Below, in pieces: positions 25,336 to 34,436 of a stretch of DNA of 64,000 nucleotides. The position numbers were made by a program, and so were the translations under genes. The first letter of the stretch is position 1; the number at the start of each line of letters is the position of its first letter. Source of the DNA: Herbaspirillum aquaticum (GTDB lineage: Bacteria; Pseudomonadota; Gammaproteobacteria; Burkholderiales; Burkholderiaceae_D); contig NZ_NJGV01000021.1 in NCBI RefSeq assembly GCF_002213425.1, positions 1-64,000 of the forward strand. Reading direction: 5' to 3'. The notes beneath the pieces are model-generated. The model searched no databases. It was not told the DNA's origin and saw only the letters and a list, made by a program, of their open reading frames with translations.

Positions 25336-26495
25336 GCTGCCCCCGCCCGGTTCTTGACGTGGGCCGACAGCCACTGGACGATGGTCGGCAATGTCTGCGG
25401 CGTATTGCCCATGTGGCCACCGGGGAACAGGCGCACCGCCTTGGGCGAGCCGTGCTCGGTCAGCAGATGCAGGTCGGCAATGGGACACTGCCTGTCCTCC
25501 TTGCCGTTGACCAGCAGCATCGGCGCGCTGGGACGGTCCAGCAGGCCCTGGTCCACCAGGGAAAGCCGCCTGAAACCTTCGATGTATTCACCATCGGTGC
25601 TCACCCCGAGCATGCGCTGGCGCGTTTCCACCAGTTCCATGAGGTAGCTGTCGGGATATCGCGAGGATTCGACCCACTCGGGTTGGAACATGTAGTGCGC
25701 GCCACCGCCCCAGTTGACGGCGGCAGCGATGTGCTCGGGATGCAGGTGGGCCAGCTTGGTGGCCCAATAGCCACCGAAAGAGCGTCCCAGGATGCCGACC
25801 TTGTCCGCGTCCAGGTCGGCCTGCCGGGCGGCCCATTCGAAGACGGGCAGGAACTGGCGCTCTGCATCCTGCACGCCCTTGACCGGCGACTCGCCGGTGC
25901 CGGCGTTGTCCATGGCGATGGTGGCCACGCCCGCAGCCAGGAAGGCATTGCAGGCTGCGGTCATCTGTTCCTTCCAGGCGTCGACCCCGCCCCACATCAC
26001 CACGACCGGCGGGCGTGCAATGCCTTGCGGCCGACGCAGCAGGAAGACGATCTCGCTGCCTTCGCCGCTGCGGCCTGCAAAAGGAATGCAGATGCGCTGC
26101 ACCGGGTTATCCCAGCAAGCGCCGGCCAGCACATAGGTCTCCCGTTCGGCACGGGCACAACGCTCCTTGTCCGGGTGATTCGGGCAAGGAAAACGACCCA
26201 TGAAATAAAAGCCGCTGGCCTTCATGTAGAGGGTGGCGGCGGCGCCCTGGTCGCCATTTTCGCGGGCACGGTCGGCCAGGGTACGGGCCTGGTCGCCGGC
26301 CTTGCCCCAGACCGCTGCCCAGGATGCGCCATCCAGTCCCTGCAGCGCGTCGATGAGGCGCTCACCGTCTTCCTGCGATACCAGGTTCATGGGATGGACC
26401 TTGGCGGCCAGTTTGTCCTTCATCCATTGCTTGGCCTCGGCCAGTGTCTTGGGACGGCCCTGCACGTTGCCGGCCACGTCTGCGTTCTCGCTCAA
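25332..26495 (-). CDS. FrsA/DHPON-hydrolase-like alpha/beta hydrolase
   Basis: A 387-residue hydrolase with an N-terminal helical cap (~residues 1-150) and a C-terminal alpha/beta domain. PPVVVMWGGVDAWKEQMTAA is the oxyanion loop, VGILGRSFGGYWATKLAHLH the nucleophile elbow (G-R-S-F-G-G), VNGKEDRQCPI holds the Asp and FPGGHMGN the His. This architecture is shared with 2,6-dihydroxypseudooxynicotine hydrolase, a C-C bond hydrolase, and with FrsA. In an operon with an extradiol dioxygenase, cleavage of a 1,3-dicarbonyl or meta-cleavage product is likely. It is the first gene of the leftward operon, with 270 bp to the divergent monooxygenase operon. Confidence 0.82.
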   Translation of the reverse strand: MSENADVAGNVQGRPKTLAEAKQWMKDKLAAKVHPMNLVSQEDGERLIDALQGLDGASWAAVWGKAGDQARTLADRARENGDQGAAATLYMKASGFYFMGRFPCPNHPDKERCARAERETYVLAGACWDNPVQRICIPFAGRSGEGSEIVFLLRRPQGIARPPVVVMWGGVDAWKEQMTAACNAFLAAGVATIAMDNAGTGESPVKGVQDAERQFLPVFEWAARQADLDADKVGILGRSFGGYWATKLAHLHPEHIAAAVNWGGGAHYMFQPEWVESSRYPDSYLMELVETRQRMLGVSTDGEYIEGFRRLSLVDQGLLDRPSAPMLLVNGKEDRQCPIADLHLLTEHGSPKAVRLFPGGHMGNTPQTLPTIVQWLSAHVKNRAGAA

Positions 26496-26765
26496 TTGGT
26501 CACCTCTGTCAGTTGCAAGCCCTCATCATGGCGGGCCCGGAGTTGACATCGTAGGTGCGCGCGCAACGGCCACTTTGCCTCCTGTGCTGTGGCTTTTGAC
26601 TTTCAGCGCACCATCGTGCAAACGCAGCTTCGCTCCGAGACAAATCGCACGGCCAGTTCAGGCAAATTTCATTCATGCATGCCGCTACGCTGGCAGGGTC
26701 AACAACATTCGGGCTCACACGGCGATGCGTGCTGCGTGCCAGCCCATCCATGGAGGTTCGTGCAG

Positions 26766-27887
26766 ATGCAACAGAAGAAGATTCTTGTCGTGGGCGGCGG
26801 TATCGGTGGCATGTCGGCCGCCATTTCGCTGGCCAGGTCGGGTCACGCGGTGGAACTCATCGATCTGGATCCGCAATGGCGCGTCTATGGCGCCGGCATC
26901 ACCATCACCGGCCCGACGCTGCGCGCATTCAAGGCACTGGGGGTGCTGCCGGAGATCGAGGCCCAGGCCTATACCGGCCACGGTATCCAGGTCTGCTCTG
27001 CCGATGGCGCACGCCTGGCCGTGCTTCCCACGCCGGTACGTCCGGAGGACGGCATTCCGGGCTGCGGTGGCATCATGCGGCCGGTACTGCACAAGATCCT
27101 CTCGGCAAGGGTGGCAGGGGCCGGCGTGAAGGTAAGGCTGGGCCTGTCGGTTGAAAAAATCGAACAAGTGCATGGCCAGGTCGAGGCCGAGCTCACCGAT
27201 GGATCGCGTGGCCGCTATGACCTGGTCATCGGCGCCGACGGACTGTTCTCGCGCATGCGAAGCCTGCTCTTCCCCCAGGCCCCGGCGCCGCAATACACGG
27301 GCCAGAGCGCCTGGCGTGCCCAGTTGCCACGGCCACCCGAGATCGACCGGCGCCATTTCTTCCTCGGTGGTCCCTACAAGGTCGGCCTGACTCCGGTATC
27401 GAAGGACCGGATGTACATGTTCCTGCTGGAAAATTCCCCCGAGAAACGCCGCCTTCCCGAGGCATCGCTCCCGCAGGAACTGGAGCGCCTGACCCGTTCG
27501 TATGGCGGCATCATCGGCGACATCGGCCGCTCGCTGACGGCTGAGAACACCATCGTGCAGCGTCCGCTGGAAGCCTTCCTGCTGCCGGGTCCATGGTTCA
27601 GGGGCCGCGTGCTGCTCATCGGGGATGCGGCCCATCCGACCACCCCCCAGCTGGCCTCCGGCGCTGGGCTGGCCGCCGAAGATGCGCTGGTCCTGGCTGA
27701 AGAACTGGGCGACGGCAGCGATATCGACGGCGCCTTGCAGCGCTACATGGCACGACGCTATGAACGCTGCCTGCTGGTGGTACAGAACTCGCTGGAGATC
27801 GGCCGACGCGAACAGGCAGGCCGTCCCATCGCCGAACAGACCGTCCTGGTTGAACAATCACTGAAGGTACTCGCAGAACCCATCTGA
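26766..27887 (+). CDS. FAD-dependent aromatic monooxygenase (class A)
   Basis: A 373-residue flavoprotein hydroxylase of the salicylate/PHBH group. VVGGGIGGMSAAISLARSG is the Rossmann GxGxxG, YDLVIGADGLFSRMRSLLFP the D-G motif that binds FAD and NADPH, and VLLIGDAAHPTTPQLASGAG the second FAD motif. The ATG at 26766 is nine bases from GGAGG; a GTG at 26760 would add two residues. It is the first gene of the rightward operon with Rieske oxygenase, reductase and exported amidohydrolase. It probably hydroxylates, or decarboxylatively hydroxylates, an aromatic acid to a diol for the divergent LigAB dioxygenase. The substrate is unknown. Confidence 0.87.
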   Translation: MQQKKILVVGGGIGGMSAAISLARSGHAVELIDLDPQWRVYGAGITITGPTLRAFKALGVLPEIEAQAYTGHGIQVCSADGARLAVLPTPVRPEDGIPGCGGIMRPVLHKILSARVAGAGVKVRLGLSVEKIEQVHGQVEAELTDGSRGRYDLVIGADGLFSRMRSLLFPQAPAPQYTGQSAWRAQLPRPPEIDRRHFFLGGPYKVGLTPVSKDRMYMFLLENSPEKRRLPEASLPQELERLTRSYGGIIGDIGRSLTAENTIVQRPLEAFLLPGPWFRGRVLLIGDAAHPTTPQLASGAGLAAEDALVLAEELGDGSDIDGALQRYMARRYERCLLVVQNSLEIGRREQAGRPIAEQTVLVEQSLKVLAEPI

Positions 27888-27951
27888 GCCGCCCTGACGC
27901 CGGCCGGCAGCAAGCGGTAGAAACCGCACCCACTACAACATGGAGACCAGC

Positions 27952-29028
27952 ATGACACAGCCTTCCCAAGAGATCATCCGCGGTGCTCGCGCCGCCATGA
28001 GCCGTCTCGCCGACCGCAATACGCCCTTCATCTTCAACGAATGGTATGTCGCTGCCTTCAGCGATGAAGTGGGCCGTTCACTGCTCAAGCGCACGCTGCT
28101 GGGCAAGCGCCTGGTCCTGTTCCGCACTGGAGAGGGCAAGCCCGTCGCCATGGATGATCGCTGCGTACACCGCTCCTATCCCTTGTCAGCGGGACAGCTC
28201 GACGGCGATACCGTAGTCTGCGGCTACCATGGCCTGCGCTATGACCAGAACGGCGACTGCATCGAAGCACCGGCCGTGGCGAAGTGTCCCAAGAACATTG
28301 GTGTGCGAACCTACCCGCTGGCAGAACGCGGCCCGGTCCTCTGGATCTGGATGGGCGACCCGGCGCTGGCCGATGAATCCGCGATTGCGGCGCTGCCGTG
28401 GATGCAGGACAGCGCGTGGGCGGGTGCCAAGGGCTACTATGACCTGAAGTCCAGCTATGTCTACCTGCATGAGAATCTGCTCGACACCTCGCACCTGAGC
28501 TACATGCATGCCAATACCATCGGATCGCCGGACTATGTGAAAGCACCCACGACCTCTGAAATCGGCGAGGGCAGGTTCGCGCTGGTGCGCACCGTCTCGC
28601 CAACCAAACTTCCGCCGGTCTGGGCCAAGCCCACCGGCCTGGAAGGTGTACCGACCGCATCGCGCATCGTGCGCAATGAATTCCTCAGTCCCGCACTCTA
28701 TGAAGTCACTACGCGCCTGTATGACTCGGCCCTGCCGGAAGGCGAACGGTCGGAGTTCCTCATCAAGGTCGCCCATATGGCCAGCCCGGCCACGCACAAC
28801 ACCACCCACTACTTCATCTATCTCGGCCGCGATTTTGCCCAGGACGATGCAGCAGCGACGCAATTCATGGCGACCAATTTCTTCAAGGCTTTCGATGAGG
28901 ATGTGGCTGGACTGAGCCTGCTGGAAGAGGTCATTGCTGAGCAGGGTGAAGAACTGTACGAAATTTCCATCGCCAGCGATGCACTCGGAGTGGCCATGCG
29001 CCGCTACCTGAAGGGGCGTGCTGACTAG
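27952..29028 (+). CDS. Rieske non-haem iron oxygenase, VanA-like
   Basis: A 358-residue single-component-type oxygenase subunit. The Rieske [2Fe-2S] ligands are in CVHRSYPLSAGQ and CGYHGLRY (C-x-H ... C-x2-H, about residues 67-92). The catalytic iron site is LHENLLDTSHLSYMH, with His-His and the bridging Asp. This pattern is typical of vanillate O-demethylase and phthalate-type dioxygenases acting on aromatic acids. GGAGA five bases before the ATG at 27952 favours that start over 27940. Its partner reductase is encoded 110 bp downstream. O-demethylation or angular dihydroxylation is possible; the substrate is unknown. Confidence 0.88.
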   Translation: MTQPSQEIIRGARAAMSRLADRNTPFIFNEWYVAAFSDEVGRSLLKRTLLGKRLVLFRTGEGKPVAMDDRCVHRSYPLSAGQLDGDTVVCGYHGLRYDQNGDCIEAPAVAKCPKNIGVRTYPLAERGPVLWIWMGDPALADESAIAALPWMQDSAWAGAKGYYDLKSSYVYLHENLLDTSHLSYMHANTIGSPDYVKAPTTSEIGEGRFALVRTVSPTKLPPVWAKPTGLEGVPTASRIVRNEFLSPALYEVTTRLYDSALPEGERSEFLIKVAHMASPATHNTTHYFIYLGRDFAQDDAAATQFMATNFFKAFDEDVAGLSLLEEVIAEQGEELYEISIASDALGVAMRRYLKGRAD

Positions 29029-29138
29029 GAAGCCAGTGCCCAGGCAAGTGCCGCCCCGGCACCTGCTGCCACAGCCGGCCGCGCGCCGGTGGTCATGATG
29101 CAGCAGTCATGACGCCGGCAGCCAGCAGGAATGAAACC

Positions 29139-30113
29139 ATGAACCCCGCTACAGGCAGTCACGGCTGGATGACCGTCACGGTGACGGCCAAGGTAATGGA
29201 AGCGGAGGGCATCTGCGCTTTCCGCCTCCAGGCGGCCTCCACAGAGATGCTGCCGCGCTTCACCGCGGGCGCGCATATCGATGTGGAAGTTGCACCCGGC
29301 CTGGTCCGCCAATACTCGCTGTGCAATCCGTCGAACCAGGAGCGCGGCTATGAAATCGCCGTGCTCCTGGCCGAGCCCTCCCGTGGCGGCTCGGCGGCGA
29401 TGCATGCGGTCACGGTCGGCCAGCAGATCCGTATCAGTGCGCCCAGGAACAACTTCGGCCTCATCCCGGGCAGCGGCCGCGCCATCCTGGTGGCGGGTGG
29501 CGTGGGGATCACGCCTATCCTGGCCATGGCCGAAGAACTGCACGCGCAAGCGCGGCCATTCGAACTCCACTTCAGCACCCGCTCGCCCGCCCGCGCAGCG
29601 TTTCGACAGCGCCTGGCCCACGGGCCGTTTGCGGCGCATGTCCGCTTCTACTCAGATAGCGAAGACCAGAAGATCGACCTCGCCGACATCGCCCGCTCTC
29701 GCGGTCCCGATGACCATCTCTACGTCTGCGGTCCGACCGGCTTCATGGACTTCGTCCTGGGCGAATCGGAACGACTGGGATGGCACAAGGATCAGCTCCA
29801 CAAGGAGTATTTCTCCGCCCCGGCAAGCGCTGGAGAACAGGACGGTGAGGCGTTCGAAGTCAGGATCGCCAGCACCGGCGAGGTGTTCCCCATCCCTGCA
29901 GACAAAAGTGTGGTCGAAGTACTGGCCCGGCATGGCATCGAGATCCCGACCTCATGCGAACAGGGCATCTGCGGGACCTGCATCACGGGCGTCCTCAGCG
30001 GTGTCATCGACCATCGGGATTTCGTGCTGAGCGATGCGGAGAAGGCACGCCATGACCAGTTCACGCCCTGTTGTTCGAGGGCGGCTTGCCGGATGATCGA
30101 ACTGGACTTGTAG
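29139..30113 (+). CDS. VanB-like oxygenase reductase
   Basis: A 324-residue reductase of the phthalate dioxygenase reductase family, order FMN - NAD - [2Fe-2S]. RQYSLCNPSNQ binds flavin, AILVAGGVGITPILAMAEEL and VCGPTGFMDFVL bind NAD(P)H, and the C-terminal plant-type cluster is PTSCEQGICGTCITGVL with the fourth Cys in FTPCCSRAACRM. It would pass electrons from NADH to the adjacent VanA-like oxygenase. The ATG at 29139 (MNPATGSHGW) has an AGGA upstream; an ATG at 29109 would add ten unconserved residues. Confidence 0.9.
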   Translation: MNPATGSHGWMTVTVTAKVMEAEGICAFRLQAASTEMLPRFTAGAHIDVEVAPGLVRQYSLCNPSNQERGYEIAVLLAEPSRGGSAAMHAVTVGQQIRISAPRNNFGLIPGSGRAILVAGGVGITPILAMAEELHAQARPFELHFSTRSPARAAFRQRLAHGPFAAHVRFYSDSEDQKIDLADIARSRGPDDHLYVCGPTGFMDFVLGESERLGWHKDQLHKEYFSAPASAGEQDGEAFEVRIASTGEVFPIPADKSVVEVLARHGIEIPTSCEQGICGTCITGVLSGVIDHRDFVLSDAEKARHDQFTPCCSRAACRMIELDL

Positions 30114-30386
30114 CGCATCGGTGTGCGGCGGGCCGTCCAAAAGACCAGCGCGCGAACGAGACGGCAATAGCCGTTCTTCGCTGCGCCGCCCCGGGCTCCC
30201 GCGTGGTGCAGGCATCGGCCGCCGACCTGCCCTGCCTGGCCCCCATTCATTCCTTGCAGTTATGAATGGCGAAAAAAAAGGAAATAGTCCCCGTCCCACC
30301 CCGTAGCTAGACTCCGCAAGCGGACGTTGACGGCACCACGCATCAGCTGCGTCAGGCGTCCCGACAACAACAACGCAAGGAGACCC

Positions 30387-31316
30387 ATGGTCAACAGAAG
30401 ACAATTCCTGGCCGGCAGCCTGCTCGCCTGTACCGCAGCGCGCTCGGCCATCGCCCAATCCATTCCCAACTCCGCCGGCGACCAGCCACCCCGGCTCAAG
30501 GCGCCAGCACTGGCCTGTGACAGCCATCACCATATCTATGACGCACGCTTCCCGGTCTCGCCGCATTGGCGCGGTGGCCGCCCGGACGGCGCCACGGTGG
30601 CCGATTACCGGCGCCTCATGGCCAAGCTCGGCATCGCCCGCAACGTGGTGGTCCAGCCCTCCACCTATGGCAGCGACAACCGCTGCCTGCTCGATGCACT
30701 CACCCAGTTCGGCGCACAGGCACGCGGTATCGTGGTCATCGACGATGACGTCGAACTGGCGCAATTGAAGGAAATGGATCAGTTGGGTGTGCGCGGCGTG
30801 CGGGTCAACTTCCTCTCGCCGCAAAGCTGGGGCATCACGACCGTGGACCGCTTGCTGCGCACGGCAAAGCGCATCGCGCCGCTGGGCTGGCATGTGCAGG
30901 TGCTGATGTCGGGCGCACAGATCGCCGAGCATGAAGCCGTGCTGGCCGGCCTGCCCACCCCGGTGGTGATCGACCACCTGGGCCGCATCCCCCAGCCACA
31001 AGGACTGGATCATCCGGGCGCCCAAGCCATCCTGCGCCTGCTGGCGCGGGGCAACACCTGGATCAAGCTCTCCGAGCCCTATGCCGATACCCTGCAGGGG
31101 CCGCCCGGTTATCCCGATACCAGCCTGCTGGCGCGCGCCTACCTGCAAGCCGCCCCGCAGCGCACGCTGTGGGGCAGCGACTGGCCGCATCCCACCGAAA
31201 AGATCAAGCCGGATGATGCCGTGCTGTTCGACCTGCTGGCCGCCTGGGCGCCCGATCCGGCGCTGCGCCACCAGGTCCTGGTGAGCAATCCGGCCAGCTT
31301 GTTCGGTTTCTCCTGA
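30387..31316 (+). CDS. Tat-exported amidohydrolase-2 (LigI/lactonase-like)
   Basis: A 309-residue TIM-barrel hydrolase. NRRQFLAGSLLACTAARSAI is a twin-arginine signal with the S-A-I-A-Q cut region. CDSHHHIYDARFPV supplies the first metal/His cluster, VVIDHLGRIPQP the strand-6 His, and LWGSDWPHPTEK the strand-8 Asp. The family contains 2-pyrone-4,6-dicarboxylate lactonase (LigI), which is cytoplasmic; a Tat signal makes this member periplasmic. A strong AAGGAG ribosome site precedes the ATG at 30387. It is the last gene of the monooxygenase/Rieske operon, 273 bp after the reductase, and may open a lactone before uptake. It resembles the product of 36715-37662. Confidence 0.85.
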   Translation: MVNRRQFLAGSLLACTAARSAIAQSIPNSAGDQPPRLKAPALACDSHHHIYDARFPVSPHWRGGRPDGATVADYRRLMAKLGIARNVVVQPSTYGSDNRCLLDALTQFGAQARGIVVIDDDVELAQLKEMDQLGVRGVRVNFLSPQSWGITTVDRLLRTAKRIAPLGWHVQVLMSGAQIAEHEAVLAGLPTPVVIDHLGRIPQPQGLDHPGAQAILRLLARGNTWIKLSEPYADTLQGPPGYPDTSLLARAYLQAAPQRTLWGSDWPHPTEKIKPDDAVLFDLLAAWAPDPALRHQVLVSNPASLFGFS

Positions 31317-31335
31317 AACCGCGACTGGCCATGCA

Positions 31336-31368
31336 AAAGAGCCGCCTGCGCAAGCAAGGCGGCTCTTT
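31336..31368. terminator. Bidirectional intrinsic terminator
   Basis: AAAGAGCCGCC (31336-31346) and GGCGGCTCTTT (31358-31368) form a perfect 11-bp stem with an 11-base loop and A/T flanks on both sides. It lies between the amidohydrolase gene and the converging MFS gene, so it should stop transcription from both. Confidence 0.85.
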
Positions 31369-31385
31369 CGTCATCACGCTTGTGC

Positions 31386-32708
31386 TCAGCGCACAGCTTC
31401 CTTCAGCGCGCCAGTAGCAGCCACGCGTGACTTGCGCGACAGCACCAGCAGGATGACCACGCTCACGACCGACAAACCCACCAGCGGCAACAAGGCCATG
31501 GCATAGCTGCCGGTGGCGTCCTTGATCCAGCCGTAGGCGTTGACCATCAGGCCACCGCCGATCAGGTTGGAGACGGCATTGATTCCCGCCAGGCCGGCAG
31601 CGGCCGAACCCGTGGCCAGCCAGGTCGAGGCCATGGCCCAGAACGGTCCCTTGAACGAATAGGCGCCAATCAATACCATCGTCAGCAGCAACACCACCGG
31701 GGCCAGCGTGTTGGCCAGCGACGCCAGCGCCAGGCCGCCACCGATGAGGATCAGCGGAATGGCGGTATGCCAGCGGCGCTCGCCGGTACGGTCGGAATGG
31801 CGACCCCACCACACCATCAGCACCGAGGCCACCAGGTAGGGAATCGAATTGACCAGGCCGGTCTGCATCACCGTCAGCCCGAAGGACTTGAGCAACTGCG
31901 GCTGCCACACGTTCAACACCGAACCGGCGGCCGACGCGCAGGCGCACACCAGGGCCATGCCCCACACATGCGGCTGGCTGAACAGCTTCCACAGGGGAAT
32001 GTGCTGCTTGGCGGTGCGGCTGGCGGCTTCCTTGTCCATGGTGGTGACCAGCCACTGGCGCTGCGCATCATTGAGCCAGCGCGCCTGATCGGGGCGATCC
32101 GTCAGGAAGAACAGGCAGACCACGCCCAGCAACACGGTCGGCAACCCTTCCAGCAGGAACAGCCAGTGCCAGCCGCGCAGTCCACCGATGCCATCCATCT
32201 GCAGCAGCAGTGCCGACACCGGCGAAGCCACGAAGCTGGCCGCCGGGATCGCCACCATGAACAGCGCCACGATGCGGGCACGATAAGCCGATGGCACCCA
32301 ATAGGTCAGGTACAGCACCACGCCGGGGAAGAATCCGGCCTCCGCTGCGCCCAGGATGAAGCGCACGAAATACAGCGAAGTCGGCCCCTGCACGAAGGCC
32401 GTACAGGCCGAGATCAGGCCCCAGGTGACCATGATGCGGGCCAGCCACTTGCGTGCGCCGAATTTCTGCAGTGCCAGGTTGCTGGGTACTTCAAAAATGA
32501 AATACGCGATGAAGAAAAGGCTGCTGGCAAAGCCGAACATCTTGGGCGAGAGCCCGATATCCTGGTTCATCTGCAAGGCCGCCATGCCGATGTTGCCGCG
32601 GTCGATGAAGGCAAACAGGTAGCACAGCATCAGGAAGGGCAGCAAGCGCCAGGTCACCTTGCGCACGGTCTCTTGTTCGAGCCGCTTGTCGTCTTGGATG
32701 GTCTCCAT
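31386..32708 (-). CDS. MFS transporter, anion:cation symporter (ACS) type
   Basis: A 440-residue, 12-helix transporter. RLLPFLMLCYLFAFIDRGNI with D-R-x-N-I and EAGFFPGVVLYLTYWVPSAY are hallmarks of the ACS family (phthalate, tartrate and hexuronate importers). The ATG at 32708 begins METIQDDKRLEQETVRKV. It is the last gene of the leftward hydroxy-acid/lactone cluster, 61 bp after the 2-hydroxyacid dehydrogenase gene, and probably imports an organic acid used by that cluster. A second ACS-type gene lies upstream at 35354-36703. Confidence 0.9.
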   Translation of the reverse strand: METIQDDKRLEQETVRKVTWRLLPFLMLCYLFAFIDRGNIGMAALQMNQDIGLSPKMFGFASSLFFIAYFIFEVPSNLALQKFGARKWLARIMVTWGLISACTAFVQGPTSLYFVRFILGAAEAGFFPGVVLYLTYWVPSAYRARIVALFMVAIPAASFVASPVSALLLQMDGIGGLRGWHWLFLLEGLPTVLLGVVCLFFLTDRPDQARWLNDAQRQWLVTTMDKEAASRTAKQHIPLWKLFSQPHVWGMALVCACASAAGSVLNVWQPQLLKSFGLTVMQTGLVNSIPYLVASVLMVWWGRHSDRTGERRWHTAIPLILIGGGLALASLANTLAPVVLLLTMVLIGAYSFKGPFWAMASTWLATGSAAAGLAGINAVSNLIGGGLMVNAYGWIKDATGSYAMALLPLVGLSVVSVVILLVLSRKSRVAATGALKEAVR

Positions 32709-32769
32709 GTCTCTCTCTCGGAAGTCGGGTGCCGCCTGTGTCGGCGGCTGGCCCGTCAGTCATTATGAA

Positions 32770-33711
32770 TTAGCCGGTGACGGTCTGTTCGTTCAATACC
32801 GCCAGGACATTGCTGGCCGCTCCGGTGCCCATGGCGACGTAGGCGTCGGCCGTCACGCCGCCGATATGCGGGCTCAGGATGGCGTTGCTGACGTCCTGCA
32901 GCGGATGCGGCGCGGTGAAGGGCTCCTTCTCGAAGCTGTCCAGGCCGGCCGCGCGCAGCTTGCCCGACGCCAGTGCCGCAATCAGCGCCGCTTCATCGAC
33001 CAGCCCGCCACGCGCGGTGTTGACCAGGATGGCGCCATCCTTCATGCGGGCCAGCGATTGCGCGTTGATCATGTGCTTGTTGTCTGCCGTCAGCGGGCAA
33101 TGCAGCGAGACCACGTCGGATTGCGCAAACAGCGTATCGAGATCGACCAGCCGCACGCCTTGCGGGGCTTCCTTTGCATACGGATCATAGGCCAGCACGG
33201 GCATCTCCAGGGCGGCCGCCACAGCGGCCACGCGACGCGCGATGGCGCCGATGCCCACCAGGCCCAGCGTGCGTCCGCGCAGCTCCAGGCTCTTGTGGGT
33301 GGACTTGTCCCAGTGGCCTTCACGCATGCGCTGGTCCAGTCCGACCACGCTCTTGGCGCAGGCCATGATGAGTGCCCAGGTATGCTCGGCCACCGCCGGC
33401 GCATTCGCACCGGCGGCAGCCTTGACGACAATGCCGCGCACCTTGGCGGCTTCGGTGTCGATGGAGTCGATGCCGGTGCCGTGCTTGGAAATCACCCGCA
33501 GGCCAGGGGCCGCATCCATCACGCGCGCGCTCACGCCGCCGTAGCGCACGATGATGGCCACCGGCTGATGTTGCTGCACCAGGCTGACCATGTCATCCTC
33601 GGTCGGCTTGGCGCCGGCATAGACCAGCTGAAAGTCACGCAGGATTTCAACCGCCTGCAGTGCCAGGTCGACACCGGTGACGATCACCACTTCCTTCTTG
33701 ACGGCGCTCAC
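32770..33711 (-). CDS. D-isomer-specific 2-hydroxyacid dehydrogenase
   Basis: A 313-residue NAD-dependent dehydrogenase of the phosphoglycerate/glyoxylate reductase family. The Rossmann loop is LGLVGIGAIARRVAAVAAAL, the catalytic Arg is in LVNTARGGLVDEAAL, the Glu in LDSFEKEPFTAPHPL and the His in LSPHIGGVT. It lacks the extra regulatory domain of serine-biosynthesis SerA. Its ATG overlaps the stop of the RraA-like gene by 4 bp. In this context it likely oxidises or reduces a 2-hydroxy/2-oxo acid produced by the neighbouring aldolase or lactonases. Confidence 0.9.
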   Translation of the reverse strand: MSAVKKEVVIVTGVDLALQAVEILRDFQLVYAGAKPTEDDMVSLVQQHQPVAIIVRYGGVSARVMDAAPGLRVISKHGTGIDSIDTEAAKVRGIVVKAAAGANAPAVAEHTWALIMACAKSVVGLDQRMREGHWDKSTHKSLELRGRTLGLVGIGAIARRVAAVAAALEMPVLAYDPYAKEAPQGVRLVDLDTLFAQSDVVSLHCPLTADNKHMINAQSLARMKDGAILVNTARGGLVDEAALIAALASGKLRAAGLDSFEKEPFTAPHPLQDVSNAILSPHIGGVTADAYVAMGTGAASNVLAVLNEQTVTG

Positions 33712-34397
33712 AGCGATTCTCCTTCGGCCAGCACGCCACCCTTGCGCAGGGCGCCTTCCAGCCAGGTCGGACGCAGCGGGCCGCCACCACGGATTTCGGT
33801 CAGGCGCTTGGTTTCATCGGCGACCTTCTTGGCAGCCGCCGCCAGCAGCGAAGCGGCTTTCTCGCGCTCGACCACCACCACGCCATCGGCATCACCCACG
33901 ATCAGGTCACCCGGCTGCACGGCAGTGCCGCCCACCGAGACCGGCCAGTTCACGCGGCCGGCGATGTTCTTGGTCGGGCCGTTCGGATTGGCGCCCACGG
34001 CATAGACCGGGAAACCGATGGCGCGGATGGCTTCGGTATCGCGCACCGAACCATAGATGATGATGCCGGCCAGGCCGCTGGCCTTGCATTGCGATACCAT
34101 GATCTCGCCCATCAGCGCGCAGGTCTCATCACCCTTGCCATCGATGACCAGCACGTCACCCGGCTTGGCGATGGCCATGGCGGCATGGATCATCAGGTTG
34201 TCGCCGGGACGCACTTCGACCGTCACGGCCGGACCGGCCACGCGCATGGAGGGCGACAGCGGTGCCACGCGGCTGCACAGGGTACCGCGACGACCGGCCA
34301 CGTCGGCCAGGATGGAGGCCGGGAACTCTGCGGCCTGGGCCACGATGGAAGCGTCGACGCGTTCGATGTCGCGGATGAAATCAGGTTGGGTGCTCAT
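33708..34397 (-). CDS. RraA-like / 4-hydroxy-4-methyl-2-oxoglutarate aldolase family
   Basis: A 229-residue protein of the RraA/HMG-aldolase family. The conserved core GDVLVIDGKGDETCALMGEI, LAGIIIYGSVRDTEAIRAIG (with the R-D metal/substrate motif) and GDLIVGDADGVVVVERE are all present. This pattern is typical of class II pyruvate aldolases such as 4-carboxy-4-hydroxy-2-oxoadipate aldolase; the RNase-E inhibitor RraA is shorter, about 160 residues. It starts 39 bp after the SMP-30 gene and overlaps the dehydrogenase gene. Aldol cleavage or an oxaloacetate decarboxylase reaction in organic-acid catabolism is likely. Confidence 0.87.
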   Translation of the reverse strand: MSTQPDFIRDIERVDASIVAQAAEFPASILADVAGRRGTLCSRVAPLSPSMRVAGPAVTVEVRPGDNLMIHAAMAIAKPGDVLVIDGKGDETCALMGEIMVSQCKASGLAGIIIYGSVRDTEAIRAIGFPVYAVGANPNGPTKNIAGRVNWPVSVGGTAVQPGDLIVGDADGVVVVEREKAASLLAAAAKKVADETKRLTEIRGGGPLRPTWLEGALRKGGVLAEGESL

Positions 34398-34436
34398 GGG
34401 GATCCTTTGATTGAAAATGAAGTCAGGGGACCACGC

